Made by a program: the position numbers and the translations under genes. Shown here one piece after another: positions 13,701 to 27,200 of a stretch of DNA of 64,000 bases. Within the stretch, counting starts at the first letter, position 1. Each line of letters starts with the position of its first letter. The DNA comes from Leucocoprinus leucothites (Eukaryota > Basidiomycota > Agaricomycetes > Agaricales > Agaricaceae). Location of the stretch: positions 1,178,001 through 1,242,000 of the forward strand of contig JAACJO010000006.1 in assembly GCA_013368445.1 (NCBI GenBank), given 5' to 3'. Under the pieces are notes generated by a model. The model was given only the letters and a program-made list of their open reading frames with translations, was not told where the DNA came from and made no database searches.

Positions 13701-15643
13701 AAGCCTGATTATGTTGTGTGAAATATCTGCGAGGCGGCGTGGGCTCCTTTAGTATTGGTACCGCACCGATGCCAAGACCCGCAAATTCCGGAGCTGAAGG
13801 CGGGTGGTTAGGATGAAATCCACTGAGCGCAGAGTGATACGACGATCCGGAGGACGATGTTCTCTCCCTCTCTCCCTCTCTCGCATGTCGAGCAGTAGCA
13901 CCACTCATAGTCGAGGGCGGGGATGAATGACCCAGGCCAACGCTGCTCGCAATACTGCCCATGGAACTATCAAAACCCGATCGGAAGCTATCCTCGCTCA
14001 TATCAGGCGCCAGGAAGCCAGATCTCGAATTGTCAAGCCTCGATGACGACGAGTCCTCCTCTTCGTCAAGTTCGTCGTCGTCATCTGCTGATTCGTCGTC
14101 ATCCTCCATATCGTCTGTCTCCTCGTGCCCTTTAACACCCCTCCCCGTACCCTGAATCGGCAGAGCAGGCATACTCTTCAGATGCTGTTTTCCGGCCCTT
14201 CTCTCCTCATCCTTCTGTGACTTCCCTTTAGCAGCTTTCTGCTTCCCAAGGTCCCTTCCCGCTGCCACTCCAGACCCCGAGGCAATGGCACTAGAAGCAC
14301 CAGAAGCTGGTTTCAAAGAATCTGATCTTGACGTCAATGTCGGCAAATTCATTATTGGGAGCGGCATAGGTCGCGAGATGATTGTAGGCGAAAACTTTAC
14401 GGGACCGTCGTCAGTCGTCAGAGCCGGTGGAATTGTCAAGCTGATTCGATGATTTACGGGTGGTAGGCTAAGTTTAGGCGGCTGCGCCGGCGCGCGTCGC
14501 TGAAGGTTCCCCGAGTGAGGTGGCATGGGCTTTGGGAGGGACATAGGCGCGAGAGCTCCTGATGCTATCATGTTAGGATAATGTAACTGAGGATGAGGAG
14601 TAGTTGCTGAGGTTGGGGCGCTAATCGGAGTAGGGGTCGTATCAGCTAGTGTAGGAGGGGCGCGCGTTGAGGATGCGGGTGTCGATGTGGGGCTGTTTGG
14701 AACGTGGACTGGGGAGGGCGACGATGTCAGCGGTGATGTTGAACGGACGGGAGTGCTAGTGGATTTCGGACTGGGTAGGGGAGGGGGTTGACCGCGTCCG
14801 GAATTCGGACTAGTTACGTCAGATTGCTGTTTCGAAAATGAGTTCAATCGTAACTGCGAGAATGACCGCTTGAGTTTGAGCAACGGTCCAGGTGCCTTAA
14901 CTGTGGTCGCGTTACTAGAGGTAGTGACTGTAGAGGTCGCAGTACTTGGCCTTCTTTGACTGCTCGGGCGTTTGCTTTCAGGCTGTGCTCTTGGGGATGA
15001 CGAAACTACAGGTGCCGTGGTAGGCCTGTCCTCGGCCTGTGCGACCAAGGAATACATAGGGTCCATCACTGGAGGCAGTCCATCGATCACTGTTCCACTT
15101 CCTGTGATAATAGTATTTTCCGTTCCTGTAGGAGGTTGTATAGGTTTATCGGAATGAGTAGGCGAAGGAAGGCGAGGTAGTGGGGGGTCGGACTCCTTCA
15201 AACTTTGGCTCGATCGTGGATGAGTGCGCAATGGAAAATCTTGATTAATTGATGGCTTCCTCTGCGGTGGAGTCTCATCGCGCGAGCCTGAGAGGCGCTC
15301 CGACGATCCCGAAAGCTTTGACACTTCGCTGTCATGATGTCCGTTTTTCATTCGCCTTTCAAGTCCGAGATGAGGCTGGGACATGGACGGTTTTGTGCTT
15401 GTGTTTGAACGCATGAAATCCATCTGTGAGGGGTATGGAAAACGTTCTGCATCTCGGTCATCCCTGGCTTTACGACCAGAGATGCGAATAAAACCCTTGA
15501 ATTGCGACAGGCTCTGTAAGATCTTATTGGTCCGGGTCTGCTGTGCCTGTTCAAACTGTGTGTCAGTGACAGAAATTCAAATCCTGGCTGAGACGCACTG
15601 GGCGTATATGTAGAGCTGAATTGGCTCTGGGCCGTTCCTCCAT
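10748..15643 (-). CDS. Very large disordered PH-domain protein
   Basis: Model: complement(join(10748..10847, 10918..10991, 11044..13548, 13612..15546, 15599..15643)), 1552 aa. Exon 1 encodes only 15 residues and ends at a gtgcgt donor. Residues about 16-1140 are low complexity: serine/proline/threonine-rich, an acidic block (DDMEDDDESADDDDELDEEED) and a charged coiled-coil-like stretch with KEKEKEKEK. A pleckstrin-homology domain lies at about 1150-1505. It begins NPVYLKAIMPRK and RKWRRMMVVLEGTVLRVYK, is interrupted by a long serine-rich insert, and resumes with REYTLQHAESG, then LRLEGEQFLLQARD and VVEWIEALQAA. PH domains usually bind phosphoinositides or proteins, so a membrane-associated scaffold is likely. 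Budding yeast Caf120/Skg3 have a comparable split PH layout, but orthology is only a guess. The last exon in phase gives a six-arginine run and ends at 10748; its frame is the least certain part. Confidence 0.85.
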
Positions 15644-18242
15644 TATATTAACGAGTCCTTGCTCCTATAGGTCAAACGCCAGCAAGCGCATGTAGCGAGG
15701 GCCGTGGGTGAATGCTATCACGCAAGCGGTAAGTAGGACATGGTGTTTTGGGAAAGAATACGGTCAGATAATGTCAAACATGAAGGCCACCGGGCGACTC
15801 ACTGGAAGGAATAAAGCACACTGCCACGGGAGAGTGAGATCGACGAATGAAGGTTATGGAAAAGGTATTGGTAGTGATGAATGCAGAAAGAGTAGACTGT
15901 TCGGTGGGTTCCACAAGAATAGACGTGGAAAGAGTCTGAGGAAGAAGTCAGTCACCCATACGGCCATTCCGACAACAAAGCTCCTCTGATTAATTCATTT
16001 TGGCGCTAGTCAGAGCTGTTTGAGATTTACGCTAACTCTCAAAATTTCCATTGTTCCATTGAGGCCTAGCACATCACATACACTCTCTCTTGTTTCCTCT
16101 TGTTCTCCGACGAGACTCTGGCTCCGACAATGATCTCGGAATTACCGAATGGGCCCTAAGAGACTCTCACTCTGTGTGGAACATCCGCCAAAGCCTCGGA
16201 TTAGTCAGCAGAAGTGACCTCACTTGCTAAAAAAAGACCTATTAATTGCTCCAACGCTTGTGACGAAGCAGGTGATGAAAGAGCTTCCTCATGCACACAT
16301 ACATAAGTAAGGATCCCACAGGACGGGCATAGTCACCCAAGTCATCATTTTTGATATCAAAAAGCGCAGTGTCAATGTTCAGGCTGTTCAAACGCCGGTC
16401 AATCTTCTTGATGAATTGACCAAATCAGCATCCTACCGGCGATTGCATGACTATACATAGGCCTGGATGCTTGTTCAAGTGATAGAATAAACACCGCCTC
16501 TGTTGGGCGTCAGAAATGTGGGTCGCCATATGTACCATCAACCAATCGTACTTTTCTCTAGTATCATAAGCCAACGTCAATATTGGCCTGAGGCTAGAGT
16601 TTGACACTAGCGAATTCCACCCTGAAACAGCAACAAAAAGTGATAATAGCGTGGAACTACAGCCGGCTACCGATATGACTGTAGCAAAGACCACTGGCCC
16701 TCACAAGAGATACATCGTTCCTGTTGCAAGGTTCATAAATTTACCGCTTGAGCAAAGATCTCACAGAATAAACAATATTAGAGAATTTGTTCTCAATAGT
16801 ATATTGTCCATCAACAGTATTCAATGGACCGTGATAAGGCTTCCGCCTGAATTCCTTGGGGTCGAATAGAACCAAGCCTCTGAGTCTCGCTGGGAATCAT
16901 AGGATCATTGCGGGAAGGGTGAGGGGGTTGGTCGAATAATATTCAACAAAGTTTGAGAATAGCACGAAGAGTCTCATGTATACATTAATTTAACTGACAT
17001 ACGATGGAGATGAAGGATTGTGATAGACGAGGGAAGGTATTTTAATCGGAATGAAGCTCAGACCCGATAAGTGCATTTGGACATGTTAGATGCGTCGAAC
17101 ATGCACTGGGGGAAGGGTGTGATGAGATAAAGGACATCAGATAATGTCTCGACAAGGGGTACCAATTTTTGAAGGTTGAGATTTGAACATTTGAACGGTG
17201 AAGATTTAATTTAATGGAATGAGTGAGATCGATGTTGACGTCGACCATCGTCTGATCAGATCCCAAGACAAGTCAAAATCAATCCAGTCGCTTTCGTTTG
17301 AACACGAAGCAAAGGAAGGGAAACTGTCGAAGTGGGGACCAGGTCAGTGGTCTCAAAGCTGGTTATCGCAATATCTCGAGTGTCCCCGAGGGAATGACAG
17401 GATATAAAACTGGATGCCATTTAATCAAGCCAGAGTACCATGACTCTCTTTGTGTGTTCTGACGATAGCAAATCCAACACCTCCTTTACTGGGTGGCTTT
17501 TGGGTCATCGGAAAAATATGGGTAACCCTCCAAAGCGAGTAGTAACGCTTAAAGAAAGACGATGATTCTTTTGCATTTTCTATTGAGAAGAGGCGAGAAA
17601 GCGGAATATCGGGCTCTATGTGGCCAGGAGAAAGACACGCAACAATATTCAACCATAAACCGGGAGAGAGTTGCACTGGTGCGAACAGACGGACAAGCAC
17701 ATAGGACCGGCGTCTCGACAACTCGTCTACCCTGCCAGACAAGATGTGACGGAAGAAGGGAGCCTCACAGAAAAGGTTCTCAGCAGCACTCCAGGGAAAG
17801 GCTACATGCGAGAGATTGCGGGGGGTCCGGATACTGCAATAGAGAGGCACGCTCTGAGTCTATGGGCGATGAGAATAGCGCCTCCACCCGAACAATGGAA
17901 AAATGGCGGCCTCTTGTACTGCGCTCGTGAGTTGACCTCGATCATGGTGGAGGGGTGCAGATAACGCGTGCCTGTGGCTCGTAGTGACCATGTCTGGTCC
18001 GGACACCATGCATCATGCATCGATCGTTGCGTGGCGACCTCGAAGCCTCCATTTTTCTAGCTCTCACAAGCCGCCACTAGCCGTCCAAGTTAATTAAGGC
18101 TGAACTATGATAGACCTTTATTTGTGGAAATAGTCTACAGTGTATACTCAAACTTACAGTAATGTCGCCCCGAGAGGCAACTCCTGGAACAATACGATGG
18201 CCATTGTTTCTGCCACACAGCAAGACCTTCAGTCAATCTCGT
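15644..18242. other. Intergenic, no gene recognised (2.6 kb)
   Basis: This stretch lies between the promoter of the PH-domain gene and the end of the DUF1769 gene. It contains scattered open frames up to 141 codons (minus strand, 17425-17850), none with a recognisable domain or spliced partner. I see no repeat or RNA gene. Confidence 0.4.
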
Positions 18243-19401
18243 CTACGGCGTCATCGTCCTCTCGTCATCGTCCTCGTCATCGTAAGTCTCAATAGCAATA
18301 CACCAAAATATCCTCCCCCAAGGCTCACAATCCACAGATTCGGCGTCCGTTGTCTCCCTTCGCTCACAACATACAAAGCGCACCGGTTGACCATCCCAGT
18401 ACCGCATCAAGTCAAATGACAGCCCGCCCGGAAGTTTCAGGGCCAGTGTGGGACTGAATTCAATGAAGCCATAACAGAAGTCCGTCGTTATGATATCGGA
18501 TGGGCCAAAAACAACGGCTTGGCGATGAGCGGCGGTGCTAAAATAAGACCTTCGCGCTGCAGCGTTCTCGAAATGCATTTCTTCCGGTGGCGCACGGTTC
18601 AAATTCTTCTTGCGCTGGGTGACCTTCTTAAGGGCACTTTTGATGGTGTCAGATTTTCTGGACCTAAGGGACGTGTTTGATTTGCCTGACAGTGTGGAGT
18701 GGATGGATGAAGAGGACGAAGAGGACGATCCAGATGAGGATGACCAGTCTCGAAGGGTCTTGTATAGATCGGGGGTCGAGTCTGTGATGGATTGCGCTGG
18801 CGGGAATGTTTGAATCTGGTCTTCAACTGAAGTTTCACTTCTCGAAAGAGACGGTGAGCGGGCGCGAGGAACCCGCCGGTGCATGAAATACGGCATAGTG
18901 GACACAAGAGGTGACAATGCCCATGGCTTGGTGGCTGACTGTAAGTCGTGTTCTAATGTAGGGTCGATATAGCTATCGGAAAATTAGTCGATGATGGGAT
19001 GTCAGAAGCGAGATGCTCACTTCATGAACTTGAGCACAGCTCCCGTTCCCCATGGCAACTTCAAAGGTCGGTCGAATGTGTTTCCAAACAGGATATCATC
19101 AGCAGAGTAAGGTATGAGGAATCGGCCTAGGGCGAGTGAGATTCCGAAAATGGACTAGTCAGCTAGCAGACGTACCCTGAACCTGTATACTCCAAGTGGT
19201 ACCTTGGCGATCCTCCCTCGAAAAGTACTCTGATTCGCGCACGCTCCCATCCCCATGTACGAAGTTCTGTATATGTGCCACGACTTCTCCCTCAAATAGA
19301 TCCGACGATAGTTTATGCGGTTGGTTGGTGTTGACAATAGACGTTATTGGAACCATGTTCTCCAGCGAAGTGCCTGCTAGAACTCGAAGTTTCGGAGCCA
19401 T
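18243..19401 (-). CDS. DUF1769 / UPF0590 family protein
   Basis: Model: complement(join(18243..18972, 19021..19126, 19176..19401)), 353 aa. The N-terminal half carries the conserved block of this fungal family: MAPKLRVLAG, VPITSIVNTN, GEVVAHIQNF, TWSIQVQGRFL, SADDILFGNTFDRPLKLPWG, KFMNYIDPTLEHDL and SATKPWALSPLVSTMPYF. Fission yeast has similar proteins annotated only as UPF0590, so the biochemical role is unknown. After residue about 150 there is a variable arginine/serine-rich linker with a long serine run. The conserved C-terminal part (FGPSDIITTDFCYGFIEFSP, LPGGLSFDLMRYWDGQPVRFVC) follows. The protein ends in an acidic DDEDDDE tail. An in-frame ATG at 19458 could extend the start; I prefer 19401 because the family begins near this methionine. 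Confidence 0.9.
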
Positions 19402-22116
19402 TTTGGGCCAATAGGGAGTAGAGAGTAGAGAGTCAAGGTGAGACCAGTCACCACGCAAATCGACTAATCCTTTGAAAACGAGGCGATGTATTACACGCTC
19501 TCCAGAAAACGTGCTGCGGATATGGTACGGATAATAAAGGAGTGGTCTGAGTTGTCTTCAATTTTGTGTTCTAAAAGTAGTTGAATGACTTCACGACACC
19601 ACAGCCCAATCGTCAATGCTCTCGGACAAGAGGGGCCGAGAAGACTTAACCCAGTAGAAATGACCAGTGGAAGCTGCTGACCTGAGAGAAAAGAACTAAA
19701 ACCGGGGTAGTGTGGGTTAGTAGACCAGCTACTTGACGAAAATATGACAAACAAGAGAGGAAGTTGTGGGGATGAGATGCCTGATGGACATTGGAATCGC
19801 ATCACCTGACTTGACTCGGCTTATTTTTAGCATCGACCGCACCGCACCCTTCAGGCATTCCAGGTCTTTTCCTTTCCATCCATGCATGGTCAATTGTGGT
19901 GAATGTTTCCCATAAGTCGAAACACGGAATCATAGAACTTAATCTGTTCGAGCTTGTGTACAGTGTACGTATAATCAGCTCACCTGCACATCTTTTCTCC
20001 CCGATGGCATAATAATATTCACCCTATGGCCGGAGTGCTACCGGCAGAACCTCAGTTGAGATCATACTACTTGCACAAGTTGCATTGCATGATCTCCATG
20101 GTCCTAACCCTTCCTAACCTCATATCCCAAATTAGAGTCGTCCCCCACCGGGCGCAGCTTTTAGGTTGATCTCTAGCGACATTTAATGAACGCGTTGAAC
20201 GACTTCCGCCTTGTCGCGGAGGCTCCGGGTCCACCTGGTCGGTGTATGGATTCACTCATCATAGTCGACTCAATCTCGAGTTGTGGCCGGTGATTGATAA
20301 TGGTCAATCTGATTATTGTTATTCCACACTGTAACTTTCGAAGTCCAATCAGTCCCTTAGGGTCACGCGACCATACAACCGTCAGATGACTTGGATCATA
20401 CTTACCAATTCCTAATCGAACATCATCTCTAGACACCCGACACAATTCAATACTGAAATTATGACACCTTTCAAGTAGCTAATACCATCATACCCACCGA
20501 CACTCAGAAGTCCAAGAAGTTCGCCTGAGTTTTTATTCTCTCGCCTCTTACTAACAAGATCATATAACACTGCCTGATACCCCCATCGCCCATCTGTCAA
20601 GCACATTAGATCAATAAATCAAGCAAAATCAGGGACTTGAGCTTGAACATCAGTGGCACGACATCCAACACATGTCCAGCGCTCACTCCCACCTCGCCTA
20701 GGTCCACCATCTATCAACTACCCACTGCGCAAATATCGGTCTCGGCATAAATCTAGAACTCTGTAAGAAACCGCCACAATCCAATGGTACAACGATGAAC
20801 CGTGCAGCTGTTGATCATGTTACTTCAAGGGTATTGTATTCCTGCTTTTCATATACTTACGTTGGAGGGAACTGCCAGATCTATTCTTGTACATGTACAT
20901 CGACTGAATTGATCAACCCATGACCGCGGTACATAAGTATACCGCCACTCGAACGCTCGACGTTCAATGTTTACGACAAAGAGAACAGCGCTTGCTCAAA
21001 TGGGATACTTACGACCTATGCTGGAACGCGACCTTCGTGCGACCACAGGATTTCCGAGCCTCGATGAATTGATAACCTAATGTATGGCTGCCGATATTGG
21101 ATTCTCCAGGATTCACTTTCTTTCGAGAATATACATGTGTAAGCTGTTTATGAATGCTAATCAGCAACAACAGCCGACCCTCTAGGGCTGATCATCTGGC
21201 AGCTGCGCTGAACAGCTCTGAGTGATGTTCCCGAAGCCAAAGGAACAATCTTGACACAGACCTATATTTATTTTATAGAATGAGAAAATTCGTGCTCGAA
21301 TTGACGCATGGCACTTCTCTGCAGACACGTATCCTTTTCTTATGAGCAGAATCATCAGCTTCTAGTTCCGCCATACCTTTGGGCTAAGTATAAGCTGAGG
21401 CCGAGGCGGCACAAACCTATACTCTACGGGTTCTCACCGCCAAACGTTCCAGGGCGTCCCGAATCCGCGACAAGAATTTAAGGGAAATCCTTTCATGAGA
21501 AATTGTTCATCCGCAGATAACGGTCTCTGGAACCGCATTGATATTCTCAAGTTGGAGATACTTCAGGGTCAGGCTCGATGAATAGAAATCGGCAAGGAAA
21601 CCACCACAGGCGCTAAGCAATCCACCAGAAGCCGCAAAATAAAGATATACACCTCGTTAGTACAGGCAAAAGTCAGTAAATCCAGGCTCCGTCCTACCAA
21701 CTACTTAATAGGATGTCAAACGAATACCGAATCTACGAAACATAATCGTTGGTGGTACTTGTGTAAAATACCATGTTCGTGACTACAAGCGTCCTGGAAT
21801 AAGAAAGGACGCAAAGGATCTGTGCCGTCACAAGGAAGGAGAGCATAGTTAAACCAAAAATCCCAGGTAGAAAAAAGTATCAACTAAGTATCATCAGAAC
21901 ACGAGCGACGATGGTAAATAACCTCTCAAAAATAATAGATTAAAGTGTGGAGTATGAAATCGAGGGTGGTAGGTAACCAAGGTTTTGTATAAACAACAAC
22001 ACAGCAGCATGATCAAAACAAAATGAAACGTAAATGTTCACCAGCACAGTTCGAAAAAATAAGCAAAAATAAGTAGAAGGAGACAACCAGTAATCCCCAA
22101 GCAACGATGAGTCCCT
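19402..22116. other. Gene-poor stretch, no gene recognised (2.7 kb)
   Basis: From 19402 to 22116 open frames stay below about 105 codons and show no family motif or splice series on either strand. The part near 19402-19900 is presumably the upstream region of the DUF1769 gene. I see no terminal repeat or transposase fragment by eye, but a diverged mobile-element relic cannot be excluded. Confidence 0.4.
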
Positions 22117-23500
22117 CTAGAAAATTAGCGTCCAAACGCCTATAATGTTGAGCAATGTGAAGGCGAACACCAAGTCTGAAGGCAACCGCGATGCTGGGGT
22201 ACCACTTGTGACTCCTGTCTTAGCAAATGTAGCCCCACATGCGGAATTGACAATTGGCATTGAGGCCTCATATGTTGCCTTCAGCCCAGTCAGGCCCTCC
22301 GACAGGGTCTGATTGCTCAAGGCCGTCACGTAAGTATTTAGAAGGCCTTTTGAACAGGTTGAGCATGAGAAGTTTCTCGCGTCATCCGGGAGGGGAATTC
22401 CGAGTGGAAGTTGATAGAGATATAAGTCCGCAGGACTGGCGTTGGCAACAGCATCGATATAGCAATACGTGTTGGATTGAGGATCGGTGCACACGCAGCC
22501 TCATACAGGAGCTGGTACGCGTTTAACGCTGTGCGAGCGGTCGAGGGAATTGATCAGATGAAAGGGAATTTTTTATGGATGTAATTGAATGTGAGACATA
22601 ATGACAGATATGATTTTTGGCGTTGAGCGTTCAATTTGGCAGTCAAGTGACAAGCAGTGCTTACCCGTCAATGTGTCTTCAGCCAGTGAATTTTTGTCTT
22701 TTAAGTCTCCATCGCATGCCGACTCCAGCGTTGAGGCAAACCAACCCATATTAGCATTACACTGATTAGTTCCGAGATTAGTGTTGCATGTCCCCCATAC
22801 TAATGTGTTCATGAGCGTAAGATTAGACTGAGTCTTGTGACGCAGAGTGAGAACAAAATTGCATGGGAAAGAGATCGCATCTGCTTACATCGATGAAGGT
22901 GGCAGAATTTTGGGACAGCAGTGAAAAGGGGCGACATCTTCTGAAGGCATCGGAGTTCGTCATATTGGTGAAAAACTGAAGGCAGGATACGCTGGAGAAG
23001 TTCAGAGTCAACTGTGAATCAAAAGGCTGAGGAAACGGTGTGGGAAGGACAGGAGGTGCAGAAGGTATTGTTGGGATCGATAGTGGAGCGGTGACAGTTG
23101 GAGAGGGACTTGGCGCAAGGCTGTTGCCCGAGGTAGATGCTGCCGACGACACAGAGGGAATTTGGTCCCTTGGGCCATCGGATAAAGGATGTGGGTGTCT
23201 CTTATGCAGTCGCCAATCCTTGCTTTGAGCTAGGACTTCCGACCACTCTCCCGATGCAGGTGAGGAAAAGACATCGAAAGCAGCGGGATGGATGAGGTAT
23301 CGTGTAGACGCGGTGATGAAGACGAGGACAAGAGGGACGATAAGTACAGCCCATCTAAAGCGGCGGCCAGTTCGTCGTTTTCGGTCGTGAGAGGGCATGG
23401 CACGGAGGGTGGTGGGAGGCGCAAGGAAAGAAGAGCTAGCCTGAACAGCTACCACCTGTTTGGACTCGGGGGGTGTTGGTGATGGAGGAGGGGTGAACAT
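22117..23500 (-). CDS. DUF7729-like anchored secretory-pathway protein, apparent frameshift
   Basis: Model: complement(join(22117..22528, 22665..22827, 22889..23500)), about 395 aa if the reading frame is continuous. The start MFTPPPSPTPPE is typical of this Agaricomycete family. A basic stretch (DRKRRTGRRFR) and one hydrophobic segment (WAVLIVPLVLVFITAST, about residues 60-80) predict a type II membrane anchor. A Ser/Pro linker and an extracellular cysteine-rich domain with N-glycosylation motifs follow: NFSSVSCLQFF, GTCNTNLGTNQCNANMGW, TNTYCYIDAVANASPADLY-type motif, CSTCSKGLL. The C-terminus is hydrophobic (LPSDLVFAFTLLNIIGVWTLIF), resembling a GPI-anchor signal. Exon 3 begins ALNAYQLLYEAAC in one frame but continues TDPQSNTYCY in another, so one base seems to be missing at about 22486-22497 (see findings). 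Function unknown. Confidence 0.72.
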
Positions 23501-24271
23501 GATGAAGCTCTGACTGGCAGGAGTCAGACGGGGAGAACAGAACACAAATCTTTGATGCCGATGTAAAGAACGTGACGAAAAAGAGTGAAAGTAAACCTAA
23601 AAGCGAGGCCTATGAGGAGAGTGGTGGTGGGATGAGAATAGGAACGCTGAATGGCAAGAGGTTCCTGAAAAAGTCGAATAGCCGCCGAAGAAGGGACCTT
23701 GTTGGGCGGAGGATGTCGAAGCGACATGCCTGGGCGTCCTTCAGCATGTGGACCCTAAATTTCCTTTCTTGGTGCTTAGCGACCACGTGCACTTGTCGGA
23801 TCCATCTGATGTGCCTGTTCCGATCCCGGGCCCGCCGCCATCACTATCACGCGCTGCTTCTGCATCTGTTCTCTGTTCCCAGAGGACAGTTGGCAGAACC
23901 TTGCACCCAAGGCTACTGGTTCCTTTCGTGTTGATTAATTCTTGATCGTCGGATATCATTCCTGTATTTCTCTGAGTAGTTGCAGCACCGCAGGATGGAG
24001 TAACATTTCACCAGTTGCTTTGCCTAAAAGATATCAATGCAGTGGCCAAATTTCGAAAAACGAAAGTTGCAATCGCATTTCGTCCGCTATCAGACAGCAT
24101 GAGAACCTAAGCGCGGGGATTCGCTGCAAGTGCTTTAAGGTACGCGGGACCACATGCAACTAGTGATTGACTGCTTGCCAAGTGGTGGGAGCACTGAGTA
24201 AACGAGATAAGATAAGATTACACCATTTCGATCACTGCAACATCAGCCCTAGGTGGCTGTGCAAGAAAATC
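23501..24271. other. Divergent intergenic region
   Basis: This 771-nt gap separates the divergently transcribed DUF7729-like gene (minus) and PWP2 (plus) and must contain both promoters. Open frames here are short and lack motifs. Confidence 0.45.
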
Positions 24272-27200
24272 ATGAAGTCCAACTACAAGGTCAGTATGCC
24301 AAGTTACCCTTGTTTTTCAACGCCTGATAGCTGATATTTGTTCAGTTTTCGAATATATGTGGCACGGTATATCAGCAAGGAAATGTTCTCTATACTCCAG
24401 ACGGCCACACACTCTTTAGTCCAGTTGGAAATCGCGTCTCGGGCTTTGATCTTGTGAAGTGAGCTTCTATCTTCTCAAGCCCCTCATCTCCCTCTAATTC
24501 TTCTCAGCAACAAATCGTGGACATTTGCTTTTGAGAATAGAAAGAACATATCTGCTTTGGCACTGAGTCCCGATGGACATATTCTTATATCGGTCGATGA
24601 GGGTACGTGCTCCTTTTCTTCCCTGGGCCGCGTTGTCCTGAAAATGCTAAGATGGCCGTGCCCTTCTGGTGAACGCCAAACGTGGTGTGGTATTACACCA
24701 CTTTAACTTCCGCAAACCTGTGAAAGATATCAAGTTTTCTCCGGACGGAAAGTGAGCGACTCTCGCTTCTCGTTTTCACGAAATGTTTTCGACCCAGGTT
24801 TTACATAGATACATTGCTGTGACACATGGTTCACACATACAAGTATGGTGCACACCCAATCACCTCGTACGGGAGTTCGCGCCCTTCAATCTTCACCGGA
24901 CTTACACTGGACACCATGACGATGCGCTGAGCATAACATGGTCGCCCGATTCCTCGTACGTCGCGTTCTGCATCTGAGGAAACCTACTAATGAGACCGAA
25001 ACTTGTCAGGTGCTTTATGAGTACATCTCGTGATATGACAGCGAGATTATTCACTCTACACCCTCTCGAAGGCTTCCGACCCAAAACCTTTGCTGGCCAC
25101 AAGGACGCAGTTTTAAATGCATATTTCTCGGAGGATGGGAAAACGGTTCGCACCTTGATTATCTCATAAATACACTGGTTGATTTCCCCGCAGATCTATA
25201 CTGTCAGTCGTGATGGCGCAGTGTTTACATGGAAAGAAAAAACTCTTGAGGAAGACGAATCTATGTCCGATGGGGAGCCCTTGGCATCCACCTCTAAAGC
25301 CAGCAATCGGGGGACAACCAATGCCATTGCGAACACACGATGGGGTGTTTTTAAACGCAACTATTTCAACCAAGAAAGAACCCGAGTTATTTGCACTACC
25401 TTCCATGCCCCCTCCAACCTTCTCGTAGTAGGATTCTCAACTGGCATTTTTGGGCTATGGGAGATACCCGCCTTCACCAACATCCACAACCTCAGCATAT
25501 CTCAAGAAAAAATATCATCCGTCGCTATTAACGCGTCGGGTGAATGGCTCGCCTTCGGTGCTAAAAAGCTCGGCCAGCTCCTTGTATGGGAATGGCAATC
25601 CGAATCATACATACTGAAGCAACAAGGACACTACTTCGACGTCAATACGCTCTCCTACGCCCCAGATGGTCAAACCGTCGCAACTGGTGGCGACGATGGC
25701 AAAGTCAAAATTTGGTCAACGTACTCCGGTTTCTGCTTCGTTACGTTCACTGAGCATACTGCCCCCATATCTACCGTCTCCTTCGCGAAGCAAGGGAATA
25801 TTCTCTTCTCGGCTTCTCTTGACGGTACAGTACGCGCGTTTGACCTGATAAGATACCGGAACTTCCGCACTTTCACCTCCCCTTTCCCTGTCCAATTCTC
25901 ATCCTTGGCGGTTGATCCCTCTGGAGAAGTGGTCGCCGCTGGATCTACCGATTCATTCGAGGTTTTCCTCTGGTCTGTACAAACGGGCAAGTTACTGGAC
26001 ATCTTGACCGGCCACGAGGGCCCTGTCAGTTCACTGGCATTTTCGCCATCCGGTGCCAATCAATTGGCTAGTGCATCTTGGGACAAAACTGTTCGAGTCT
26101 GGAATGTATTTGGACGTTCGAGAGCGGTTGAACCATTCCAGCTGACTTCGGATGTTCTTGCCCTGGCCTTCCGCCCAGACGGGAGGGAACTCGCGGCTTC
26201 CACCCTTGATGGCCAAATAACTTTCTTTGACATCCAGGAAGGTAAGCAGACGAACGTTATCGATGGGCGGAAAGATGTTTCTGGTGGTCGAAAAGCGGAC
26301 GATCGCGTTTCAGCCGCCAACAACTCTTCTGGAAAGTCATATAACAGCCTGTCTTACACTGCCGATGGGAGATGTCTGCTTGCGGGGGGTAACAGCAAGT
26401 ATGTTGTGCTCTATGATGTTCGAGAAGGGGAAGGGGTCATGGTCAAGAAATACCAGATCAGTCAGAATCTTTCCTTGGATGGAACAGAGGAGTTCCTGGA
26501 TAGCCGCAAGGTCAACGATGCAGGAATTAATACTGATCTTATCGATACTCGTGGCGACGAGAGTGATCTGGAGGATAGGCTAGACCAGAGTCTTCCAGGA
26601 GCAAGCAGGGCCGCTGGTGACATGTCTGTCCGTCGTTACCGCCAAGAGGCGCGGACAAAATGTGTCCAGTTCTCACCGACTGGCAGGGCATGGTCTGCGG
26701 CGTCAACAGAAGGACTGTTAATCTATTCCCTAGACGAATCGGTATCCTTCGACCCCTTCGACCTCTCCATTGATCTCACCCCTCAAGCCATCCTCGAAGT
26801 CTTGGCAAACCGGGAGTACCTCAAGGCCCTCGTCATGGCATTCCGACTGAACGAGAAGTCGCTGATCCAGAAGGTGTACCAGAGCATACCGAGGAGTGAC
26901 ATCCGGCTTATTTCACGCCAGCTCCCGGTCATGTACATACCTCTCCTGCTGCGATTTGTCGCTGAGCACTTGGAGCGGAGCCCTCATTTGGAGTTTGATT
27001 TATTGTGGATCAATACGCTTCTCATGACGCATGGCCGCATGCTTCGAGATCGATCTGGAGAGTATGCAAGCGTCTTCCGTATGCTGCAAAAGGGACTAGG
27101 GGATTTTGAACAATCGATTTCGAAAGTGTGAGTGGGATTCCCTTTCTATTTCGGATACGTTATCCTTATTAGTATGCCCTCCTGACGTGGATCACACCTT

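Noticed and set aside
17425..17850. 141-codon minus-strand open frame in the 15.6-18.2 kb gap
   Set aside because: No domain, no splice partners, odd composition with many cysteines and tryptophans; the plus strand is also open here.
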